Source: Myxococcus eversor
GTDB taxonomy: Bacteria > Myxococcota > Myxococcia > Myxococcales > Myxococcaceae
NCBI RefSeq assembly: GCF_010894455.1
Contig: NZ_JAAIXY010000002.1
Span: forward strand, 434,001 to 498,000
Length of the DNA: 64,000 nt
Direction of reading: 5' to 3'
The translations under genes were made by a program, and so were the position numbers. This document shows, in pieces, positions 50,205-57,410 of the stretch (the first letter of the stretch is position 1; every line of letters starts with the position of its first letter). The notes under the pieces are model-generated. The model was not told the origin of the DNA and did no database searches. It worked only from the letters and a program-made list of their open reading frames with translations.

Positions 50205-51041
50205 ATGAAGAATGTCTTCATCGCTGTCGCTGTCTTGTCTGTCTGTCTCTCGAGCACCGCCCTGGCGCAGTTGTCCACGCGCTGCTTCCAGGATGACCAG
50301 CTCACCACGATTGAGCTCGCCCGGGGCCGCAACGCCTGGGCCCGCAAGTGCGGCCTCATCACCGCCACGCGCGAGGCGTACCTCAACACGGAGAACGAGT
50401 ACCAGGTCTTCACCAACGGCTGCTTCGCGTACCCGGCCGTGCCCGCGGGTTCGACCTGCTCGTTCTTCGTCCCGGCCGAGGAGTCGGCCACGTGCATCTC
50501 CGGCCTGAACAAGCTGGGCACCTGCGTCGCCGGCTGCACCACGCCCAGCCAGAAGGTCGCCTTCGGTGGGCGGATGCTGCCCGTGCCGGAGGCGTATGCG
50601 TCCGGCCTCACCACCGTGACGTCCCTGAGCCCTGACTCGGAGCCGGGCTTCCTGCGCTACGGCGAGCAGACCATCCGCAGCTACGTCGCGGGTGACACGC
50701 AGGAGGACATCTTCACCCTGGAGACCCAGGAGGGTCGCCGCCTGGAAGTGACGGCGGAGCACCCGATGGTCCTCGAGGACGGCACCATGGTGAAGGCCCG
50801 CACACTGAAGGCCGGTGACACGCTGCTGGGCGCCGACGGCGTGAAGCTGCACCTCAACCGCGTCACCGTCTTCAACTTCAAGGGCCAGGTCTGGAACGTC
50901 CGGCCGGAGAGCAAGGTGAAGCTGGAGAACGTGATGAACGCGGAGGGCTTCCTCACCGGCTCCGTGCGCTTCCAGAACGAGTGGGCCCAGGACGACTACC
51001 GCCTGTCCCTGCGTGACGACGTGGACGTCGGCGGCCTGTAG
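50205..51041 (+). CDS. Secreted six-Cys protein with C-terminal Hint-like domain, copy 2
   Basis: 278 residues from ATG 50205 (AAGGAG upstream), aligned with copy 1 without gaps. Signal peptide cleaved at ALA-QLST; cysteines at 27, 49, 73, 85, 97 and 107; Gly110-Cys111 at the Hint start; Thr183-x2-His186 (EVTAEHPM); KAGDTLLG; conserved tail TGSVRFQNEWAQDDYRLSLRD. Conservation is strongest at the N domain core, the GxC/TxxH motifs and the last 30 residues. Lies 45 bases after the M4 peptidase gene, so perhaps in its operon. Likely secreted and self-cleaving; no biochemical evidence. Confidence 0.83.
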   Translation: MKNVFIAVAVLSVCLSSTALAQLSTRCFQDDQLTTIELARGRNAWARKCGLITATREAYLNTENEYQVFTNGCFAYPAVPAGSTCSFFVPAEESATCISGLNKLGTCVAGCTTPSQKVAFGGRMLPVPEAYASGLTTVTSLSPDSEPGFLRYGEQTIRSYVAGDTQEDIFTLETQEGRRLEVTAEHPMVLEDGTMVKARTLKAGDTLLGADGVKLHLNRVTVFNFKGQVWNVRPESKVKLENVMNAEGFLTGSVRFQNEWAQDDYRLSLRDDVDVGGL

Positions 51042-51062
51042 TCCCGCGCGCTGAAGCCTCCA

Positions 51063-51101
51063 GGTCGGGACTCCGGCGACGTACGAGCCGGAGTCCCGAC
51101 C
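51063..51101. terminator. Bidirectional terminator between convergent genes
   Basis: GGTCGGGACTCCGGC and GCCGGAGTCCCGACC form a perfect 15-bp stem with a 9-base loop, between the second Hint-protein gene and the Cys-repeat lipoprotein gene. Confidence 0.75.
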
Positions 51102-51107
51102 GCTCCC

Positions 51108-51833
51108 TCAGGGAGTGAGCTGTGGAATGGGGCACTCGGCGGGGCTCAGGCACGGGGCCGCGAAGCCGCAGTCCTGGCTGCAGAGGAAGCGGTTCTCGAT
51201 GCCAGTGCAGAGGCCGTCCCCACAGAAACCGCAGTCATGCAGACAGCTGCTCCACGTCTCCGAGCCCGTGCAGAAGTTGTCCCCGCAGTAGCCGCAGTCC
51301 GTGGCGCAGGAGAACACGTCCTCTCCACCCGTGCAGGCACCGTCTCCACACGCGGAGCCACAGTCACCGGGACACGTGGCGGTGGACTCGCCCGGCCCAC
51401 ACGTCCCGTCGCCGCAGGGGTTGGGACAGCCACAGTCCACGGAGCAGGTATACGCCGTCTCGCCATTGCACCAGCCGTCCCCGCAGTAGCAGTCGGACGG
51501 ACAGCTCCCCTCGCTCTCGCCGAAATCACAGGAGCCGTTTCCGCACCAGGTGGGTGAGCCGCAGTCCCACGAGCAGCTCCACGAGTCCTCACCCGCGGCG
51601 CAGTAGCCATCACCGCAGTAGCTCTCACACTCGTAATAGGGACACTGGGGCCGCAGCGGGTCCACCACCTCGCCCGCCTGGAGATACTGCAGCGGACACT
51701 GGCAGGCGGGGAGCGGCTGGGAGGACTCGCCGAGCGCTTCACTCGAGCCCTCTGGAGCCACGACTCCGCAAGCCATCCAGGTCACGCAGGCCCACAGGAC
51801 CACGGTGAGGCGGCCGGTCGCCGCCGCGCTCAC
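51108..51833 (-). CDS. Lipoprotein with CGDGxCxxGE cysteine repeats
   Basis: 241 residues from a GTG at 51833 that overlaps the stop of the truncated Hint paralogue (GTGA). Signal peptide with lipobox ending at Cys22 (TWMAC). The mature part is almost all short cysteine-rich repeats, about seven of the form C-G-D-G-x-C-x2-G-E-x5-C-x2-D-C, with Gly and acidic residues that suggest calcium- or disulfide-stabilised knots. Similar repeats are widespread in myxobacterial surface lipoproteins; no enzymatic motif. Probably surface-exposed, adhesive or structural (inference). The same repeat occurs in the 53955 protein. Confidence 0.82.
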   Translation of the reverse strand: MSAAATGRLTVVLWACVTWMACGVVAPEGSSEALGESSQPLPACQCPLQYLQAGEVVDPLRPQCPYYECESYCGDGYCAAGEDSWSCSWDCGSPTWCGNGSCDFGESEGSCPSDCYCGDGWCNGETAYTCSVDCGCPNPCGDGTCGPGESTATCPGDCGSACGDGACTGGEDVFSCATDCGYCGDNFCTGSETWSSCLHDCGFCGDGLCTGIENRFLCSQDCGFAAPCLSPAECPIPQLTP

Positions 51834-52249
51834 GTGGGGCCCGCCGCGTCACGCGGGAGCCAGGCGGGCCACGCGGGCACGGAGTCCTCCAGGTATGCCA
51901 GCAGGGAGCCGCGCGGCGGAGCCACGGTGCTCGCCATACACGTTCCGAGGTTGACGAGCCCCGTCACACAGGGCGCGCTGGGCGAGACGGGCACGAAGTA
52001 CAGACAGTTGTTCGTGGAGCACGGGTACTGGAAACAGCCGTTGGCGAAGACCTGGTACTCGCTGTCCGCGTTGAGGATGGCCTCCTTCGCGGCGGAGATG
52101 TAGCCACACTTGCGCGCCCACGCGTTGCGTCCCTGGACCTGTTGCGGCGTGAGGTTGTCGTCACCGCCGCACCGGCCGCTGAGCTGCGCCTGGGAGGGGC
52201 TCGCGAAGCCCACGATGACCAGACCGACGATGAGCCAGAGCTGCTTCAT
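51830..52249 (-). CDS. Truncated paralogue of the six-Cys/Hint family, Hint domain absent
   Basis: 139 residues from ATG 52249 (GGAGG upstream). Signal peptide cleaved at SQA-QLSG; then the same N domain as in the two Hint proteins (GRNAWARKCGYISAAK, EYQVFANGCFQYPC, LVNLGTC), with the six cysteines at 27, 48, 72, 82, 94 and 104 plus an extra one at 77. After LGTC the family resemblance ends: a 35-residue Pro/Ala-rich tail replaces the Hint domain, and no remnant of it is visible before the overlapping next gene. Either a naturally Hint-free member or a deletion derivative. Confidence 0.82.
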   Translation of the reverse strand: MKQLWLIVGLVIVGFASPSQAQLSGRCGGDDNLTPQQVQGRNAWARKCGYISAAKEAILNADSEYQVFANGCFQYPCSTNNCLYFVPVSPSAPCVTGLVNLGTCMASTVAPPRGSLLAYLEDSVPAWPAWLPRDAAGPT

Positions 52250-52306
52250 GCCAACCTCCACGATGGATGCGGACTGAGAAGGACCACGTTGCTCCCGGGT
52301 ACGCAC

Positions 52307-53476
52307 CTAGGGCTCACGGCGAACCGTGGAGCCCAGGAGGACCTCCACGGTGTCCGGCGTCGTCCACGCCAGGTCGGGGAAGCCATCCGCGTCCAGGTCC
52401 TCGGCGACCAGGGACGTGGGCGCCACGCTGGACGCCACTCGCACCGGCGCGCCGAGCTGTCCGTCCGCCGTGCCGAGCAGCAGGTAGACACCGCCGGACA
52501 TCCCCGCGTGGGCGATGTCGCTGCGCCCGTCCTGGTTGAAGTCGGCCACCACCACCTCTCCCGGCTCGTTGGCGAGGATGGGCGCGATGGAGGTGAAGCC
52601 GCCCCGGCCGTCACCGAGGTGCACGGAGAGGTAGCCGCTGTCCGACAGGCCATGGGTGATGACGAGGTCCAGCTTGCCGTCGCCATTCACGTCCACGGGG
52701 GCGAGGCGGAAGGGCTCGTCGTCCGCGGACCCGCTGAGCTTCAGCGGAGGAGCGGCGGTGAGCTTCTCGTCCTTGCGCGCGAGCAGGATGTCCACGGTGA
52801 AGCTGTTGGTGTTGAGGACGAGGACATCGGGCAGCGCGTCGTCGTTCACGTCCGCGACGGTCAAGTCCCGAGGCAGTCCGGTGACGGAGTGAGGCACCGC
52901 CTCGCCGAAGGAGCCATCGCCACGGCCCTTGAGCGAGGTGATGTTCCAGAAGCCCGCCGAGCCGGCGTTCTTCGTTATCGCGTCGAGGTGCCCGTCTCCG
53001 TCGAGGTCCGCCACCCGCACCTGCTGCGAGTGATTGCCCAGCGAGTAGGGGATGCCCTCCTGGAACGTGCCACCCGCTCCGCCCAGGCGCACCGTGAGGG
53101 CGTTGGAGAAGTGGCCGACGATGAGCAGGTCCTGGCGTCCGTCGCCATTCACGTCGCTGACGGCCACGTCCATGGGCGTGGTCCCCGCGGCCAGGCACCG
53201 GGCCGCCGCGAAGCGCCCTCCTCCTTCGCCCTGGAGGATGCAGACCTGCTCCTCCTGCGAGGCGACGAGGACCAGGTCCTTCCTCCCATCGTCGTCCACG
53301 TCGGCGATGTGCAGCCCTCGCGCCTTGGACCCCCCCGCCTGGAGCGTCGCCCGCGTCTCGGAGAAGCCGAGCCACTCGACCTCCACGTCCGAGAAGGCCC
53401 GAGGGGAGATGGAGGAAGACGTGCATGCCAGCCCGGCGCAGCAGCCCAGCACGAGGTGGTGGAGACGGCGGCTCAT
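52307..53476 (-). CDS. Exported FG-GAP/VCBS repeat protein
   Basis: 389 residues from ATG 53476, overlapping the stop of the upstream Cys-repeat gene. Signal peptide, probably lipoprotein (Cys13/14 or Cys18). About seven FG-GAP/VCBS-type repeats with DxDxDGxxD calcium loops (DVDDDGRKDLVLV, DVNGDGRQDLLIV, DLDGDGHLDAITK, DVNGDGKLDLVIT, DFNQDGRSDIAHA, DLDADGFPDLAWT) predict a beta-propeller. No catalytic domain. Likely a surface binding protein; the operon with two Cys-repeat lipoproteins and a six-Cys protein suggests a shared surface assembly (inference). Confidence 0.85.
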   Translation of the reverse strand: MSRRLHHLVLGCCAGLACTSSSISPRAFSDVEVEWLGFSETRATLQAGGSKARGLHIADVDDDGRKDLVLVASQEEQVCILQGEGGGRFAAARCLAAGTTPMDVAVSDVNGDGRQDLLIVGHFSNALTVRLGGAGGTFQEGIPYSLGNHSQQVRVADLDGDGHLDAITKNAGSAGFWNITSLKGRGDGSFGEAVPHSVTGLPRDLTVADVNDDALPDVLVLNTNSFTVDILLARKDEKLTAAPPLKLSGSADDEPFRLAPVDVNGDGKLDLVITHGLSDSGYLSVHLGDGRGGFTSIAPILANEPGEVVVADFNQDGRSDIAHAGMSGGVYLLLGTADGQLGAPVRVASSVAPTSLVAEDLDADGFPDLAWTTPDTVEVLLGSTVRREP

Positions 53477-53955
53477 GGTGCTTCCTGTCTCTGGAGGGTA
53501 GGAACCGCGAACAGGTCCCCCAGCAGGGATGCGGAGCAGGAGGAGTCTCCGGGTTGGCAGTCCACGGTGAGCCCACCGGGACACCCACAGTCCACGGGGC
53601 AGGTGTTCACCGTCTCCGCGGTGCAGACGCCATCACCACACCAGCAGTCGCTCGGACACGTCGCCTCGTTCTCCGCGCCCACCTGACAGAAGCCGTCCCC
53701 GCACCCCAGATGGCATGAGCCCATGCAGGAGTCGGCCAGCGAGGAGACCCGGGCGACGGGACACGTGCGGACCGCCTGGACTGCCTGGGCCTGGGTATCG
53801 AGCCCCGTGGACGGTGGCGCTTCTTCCCGGGCGCCACAGGCCGCCAGCAACGTCAGCGCGAACCCCACCAGCCACCGCCAGGACTCCGGACGCGAGACCG
53901 TTCGAGACTCGCACACTCCGGGTATGAGATGACGAAAGCGGCGTCGACTCAGCAT
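53473..53955 (-). CDS. Short lipoprotein with two CGDGxC cysteine repeats
   Basis: 160 residues from ATG 53955; a later GTG (53916) is possible. The hydrophobic segment WLVGFALTLLAAC ends in a good lipobox, but lies unusually far (about 28 residues) from the ATG, favouring the shorter form. The mature part has CMGSCHLGCGDGFCQVGAE and CWCGDGVCTAETVNTCPVDC, the repeat type of the 51108-51833 protein. First gene of a four-gene minus-strand operon (53955, 53476, 52249, 51833) whose members overlap or nearly abut. Confidence 0.75.
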   Translation of the reverse strand: MLSRRRFRHLIPGVCESRTVSRPESWRWLVGFALTLLAACGAREEAPPSTGLDTQAQAVQAVRTCPVARVSSLADSCMGSCHLGCGDGFCQVGAENEATCPSDCWCGDGVCTAETVNTCPVDCGCPGGLTVDCQPGDSSCSASLLGDLFAVPTLQRQEAP

Positions 53956-54074
53956 GTCAGCCCCACGATAAGGGATTTCGCTATATTCTCGGAGCCCTGG
54001 CGTTCCCAGTCATTCAATGACAAGCGTGGGTTGGGACACATCCCCCTGTCAAGGAAGCGTCCCCGGGAGACACG

Positions 54075-56054
54075 ATGCGCCGCAAGCGACTTCACGTCGT
54101 CGGGTTGGCAGCGTTCCTCCTCCTCCTGGGGCTGGGCGCGGTGTGGTGGAGGCAAGCGGGGGAAGCATCTTCCGCCCCGGTGGGAAACGCGGCGTCATCC
54201 GTGCGGGCAACGGAGCCTCCACCGCCCTCCGAGGCCCCGCGTGACGCGGTCGGAGGACGGGCGTGGGTGCCGGGCTCGCTCCACCGTCACGCGTTGAGCC
54301 TGGGGCTGACAGTGTCCTTTGGCCAACAGAACGCGCCCGCCGCGTCCACCGGCTCCGGCATGCGCTTCGCCGTCCAGGGTGAGTGGGACGTCGGCATCGT
54401 CTCCGTCGAGGGCGACACGGTGCTCGTCCGCTTCCATCTGCGGCCCACGAGCTTCGAGCTGCAGGTGGAGGGACAAGGGGCGCTCGCGCCCGAGCAGCGC
54501 CAGGCGATGGTGGCGGCGTTGTCGCTGCCCTTCTTCGCGACGTTGGACAGGACGGGCGCGGTGTCGCTGACGCACTTCGAGCAGGGCGTGGACGAGTTGG
54601 CGCGAGGGCTGCTGCGCTCCGTCGTGGCGTCGTCCCAGTTCGTGGTGAACGGCATGCCCGGGACGTCGTGGAGCACCGAGGAGCAGGACACCTCCGGCCA
54701 GTACCTCGCGGCGTACCAGCGCCAGGGCTCCAGCCGCTTCGAGAAGCGCAAGCGCGCCTATACCGCCGTGGCGACGCCTCAAGGGCTCCAGCCGTTGGGC
54801 ACATCCCCGCGCATGAGCGTCAGCGGCGGCTCCACCTTCGAGCTGGGCGAGGGCGCGTGGCTGCAGACGCTCCAGACGCGTGAGCAGCTCACGGTGGACT
54901 CGGGCGAGGGCCTGCCCACGGTGACGAACGCGACGGAGCTGACGTTGCGGCTGCTGGAGCGTCGACAAGACGCCTCGCTGCGGAGCGCCTTCGCCGCGCG
55001 CTCGGGACTGCTGACCACCGCGGCGCTGGCCTCGTTCCAGGGACAGGCGACGGACCCGCTCGCGCACCATCGCCAGGTGCTTGGCTCGCGGACGTTCGAG
55101 GACATCCTCGCGGACCTGCGCGCACTGCCCACGGACGAGAAGGCCCGGGACGACGCGAGGACGCGGGCCCTGGAGCAGCTGCGCGCCCTGTTCCTGCTCC
55201 GACCCGAGGAGGCCGCGCGCATCCCCGCGCTGCTGCGCGAGAAGGGCCTGTCCCCGCTCGCCGCCAGCGCGATGCTGGGCGCGCTCTCCGCGGCCAGTAC
55301 GCCGGAGTCCTTGCGCGCGCTGGCGTCGGCCACCGTCGACACCGCGCTGACGACGGACGTGCGCATGGACGCGGTCTCCGCGCTGGGCATGGCGGACAAC
55401 CCCCTTCGCGAGGGCGTGGACACGCTGCGACAACTGTCCCGAAGCGAGGACCCACGCCTGCGAGGCACCGCGACGCTGGCGATGGGCAACGCGGCCATGC
55501 AGTTGAACGACACCGACGGGCGCGGCTCCGAGGCGCTGGTGCAGGAGCTGAAGAACGACTACCGCGCCGCGCGAGACGCGGACCAGCGAGCCCTGCTCCT
55601 GCGCTCGCTGGGCAACACCCGTGCGCCGGGCGCGCTCGAGTCCATCATGGACGCGCTGCGCTCCGACTCCGTGAAGGTGCGCGAGGCGGCCATGGTGGCG
55701 CTGCGCGGGATTCCCGGCCCGGAGGCGGACCGCCTGCTGGTGGAGCGACTGGCGAACGATTCCGCCTCCGAGGTGCGCCGGGCCGTCGTCTTCGCCTGCG
55801 GCTTCCGTCCCCTGGAGCCGCTGCTCCTGCCCATGCTCGGACAGGCGCTGCGCGAGGACGTGTCCGACGGCGTGCGCTCCGACATCGTCCAACTGCTCGG
55901 CCAGCACCGGGGCAACACGCCCGGCGCCCTGGCCCTGCTGCGCTGGGCAAGCCAGCACGAGCGCCATCCCGATATCCGACGCATGGCCACCACCTACGTG
56001 GAAACCCCCACCACGCCTGTCACTTCTCAGTCAGCACCAACGCCCATGCACTGA
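54075..56054 (+). CDS. Exported HEAT-repeat protein
   Basis: 659 residues from ATG 54075 (GGGAG upstream). A membrane segment or signal anchor at about 8-26 is followed by a Pro/Ser-rich linker, a beta-rich domain (about 70-290; WDVGIVSVEGDTVLVRFHLRPTSFELQV) and a helical part with HEAT-like repeats (about 330-640; for example VKVREAAMVALRGIPGPEADRLLVERL). Its two-part plan recalls large lipid-transfer (vitellogenin-N-like) proteins, but the match is only impressionistic. Divergent from the Cys-repeat operon; the next gene encodes another exported protein about 130 bases downstream. Confidence 0.75.
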   Translation: MRRKRLHVVGLAAFLLLLGLGAVWWRQAGEASSAPVGNAASSVRATEPPPPSEAPRDAVGGRAWVPGSLHRHALSLGLTVSFGQQNAPAASTGSGMRFAVQGEWDVGIVSVEGDTVLVRFHLRPTSFELQVEGQGALAPEQRQAMVAALSLPFFATLDRTGAVSLTHFEQGVDELARGLLRSVVASSQFVVNGMPGTSWSTEEQDTSGQYLAAYQRQGSSRFEKRKRAYTAVATPQGLQPLGTSPRMSVSGGSTFELGEGAWLQTLQTREQLTVDSGEGLPTVTNATELTLRLLERRQDASLRSAFAARSGLLTTAALASFQGQATDPLAHHRQVLGSRTFEDILADLRALPTDEKARDDARTRALEQLRALFLLRPEEAARIPALLREKGLSPLAASAMLGALSAASTPESLRALASATVDTALTTDVRMDAVSALGMADNPLREGVDTLRQLSRSEDPRLRGTATLAMGNAAMQLNDTDGRGSEALVQELKNDYRAARDADQRALLLRSLGNTRAPGALESIMDALRSDSVKVREAAMVALRGIPGPEADRLLVERLANDSASEVRRAVVFACGFRPLEPLLLPMLGQALREDVSDGVRSDIVQLLGQHRGNTPGALALLRWASQHERHPDIRRMATTYVETPTTPVTSQSAPTPMH

Positions 56055-56186
56055 CGTTGACGCGGCGGACCGTGAGAAGTCAGACATACCGACGGCCCCC
56101 GTGACGTGTTTTCACGATTCAAACACATCCACGGACTTCACCCGGAGTAAATAGACAGCCTTCCACCTACCCCCCGGGAGGCCCAC

Positions 56187-57341
56187 ATGAACAGGGCACT
56201 GTCGCGCGTCGTCGCGACGCTGCTGGCCGTGGTTCCAGGACTCGTCGCCGCGCAGAGCTACGTCGACCCGAGTCCCTACGTCGTCCAGCCCTCGAAGTAT
56301 CCGTTCGCCGTCTACGCCCCGGGCACACCGCTCAACAACACGGTGGCGTGGGAGTCCCAGGTGGCGCCGTTCGTCCCGGGCGCCAGCTACACGACGAACC
56401 AGGAGTACTCCATCCTCCAGGACGAGGCGAACCGGACGGGCGGCCAGCTCCAGTTCGACCTGTCCGACTACACCCACAACATCGACATCCAGCAGGCGGT
56501 CATCCCGGAGGCGTTCCAGCACCAGGTCCCTCCGGCGACGGAAATCATGCCGTGGACCAACCCGGCGCAGACGTTCAACAAGTCCTACGTGCGCACGGAG
56601 AAGTTCGGCAACAGCCTCTTCGGCGCGGGCTACCACCTCAACGCGGTGCTCACGGCCGAGACGGCGACCGTCAACGCGGACAAGAAGGTCGTCGCGGTGG
56701 CGGAGGGCAAGCTGTTCGCCGCCGTGTTCTCCTCGGAGCATGACCTGGTGCGCGGGCGCGCGCAGGTGGTGGGGCAGAACGGCGGCGACAACAGCGGCAC
56801 GGCGGCGCTCTACGTGCTGGGCCAGGAGGTCTGGTCCACCAGCCTCTACGCCACGTACTCACCGCCTCCCATCAACTGGAGCCGGACGTTCTTCAACGCC
56901 TCCAAGACGTTCATGGTGGGCCCGGTGCCCATCACCGTGAAGGCGTCGCTCTCCGGCGGCGTGAAGCTGGCGGTGCAGGGACTTGTCGGCCCCACGGTGG
57001 CGCGGCTGTCGGCGATTCCGGGCGGCTGGTCCAACGTCGCCGCGTCCGCGTCCGTGGACGTCATCATCGTCGCCTTCGGCGTGGAGGGCAGTCTGGCCCT
57101 CATCAACGCCACCCTGCCCGCCTCGGGCGAGGTCTTCTGGCCCGTCTGCTCGCTCGACTGGAAGCTGAAGACGGACCTGGACCTGAACACGCTCTCCGGA
57201 ACCCTGAAGGCCTTTGCTCGCGTCCGCCTCCTCTTCTTCAAGAAGACCTGGTGGGTGACCATCGCCCAGTGGGGTGGAATCACGCACCAACGGACCCTGC
57301 TGGGAATCGAGGGCTCACAGCCGCTGGGCATCTGTAGCTGA
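56187..57341 (+). CDS. Secreted protein of unknown function
   Basis: 384 residues from ATG 56187 (GGGAGG upstream). Signal peptide cleaved near VAA-QSYV (22/23). The mature part is beta-rich: TEKFGNSLFGAGYHLNAVLTAETATVN, VVGPVPITVKASLSGGVKLAVQGLV, ASASVDVIIVAFGVEGSLALINATLP and LKTDLDLNTLSGTLKAFARVRL alternate in a way that resembles an amphipathic lipid-binding sheet. No known family recognised. It probably works with the preceding HEAT-repeat protein (inference from order). Hairpin terminator downstream. Confidence 0.72.
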   Translation: MNRALSRVVATLLAVVPGLVAAQSYVDPSPYVVQPSKYPFAVYAPGTPLNNTVAWESQVAPFVPGASYTTNQEYSILQDEANRTGGQLQFDLSDYTHNIDIQQAVIPEAFQHQVPPATEIMPWTNPAQTFNKSYVRTEKFGNSLFGAGYHLNAVLTAETATVNADKKVVAVAEGKLFAAVFSSEHDLVRGRAQVVGQNGGDNSGTAALYVLGQEVWSTSLYATYSPPPINWSRTFFNASKTFMVGPVPITVKASLSGGVKLAVQGLVGPTVARLSAIPGGWSNVAASASVDVIIVAFGVEGSLALINATLPASGEVFWPVCSLDWKLKTDLDLNTLSGTLKAFARVRLLFFKKTWWVTIAQWGGITHQRTLLGIEGSQPLGICS

Positions 57342-57360
57342 CGCGCCTCTTCGAGCCACA

Positions 57361-57391
57361 CCCCTCGCGGGCGATACGCGCGCGCGAGGGG
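57361..57391. terminator. Bidirectional hairpin between convergent genes
   Basis: CCCCTCGCG and CGCGAGGGG form a perfect 9-bp stem; it lies between the secreted-protein gene and the 3' end of the histidine kinase gene. Confidence 0.6.
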
Positions 57392-57410
57392 ACTCCCTCA
57401 CCGTCAGGGC

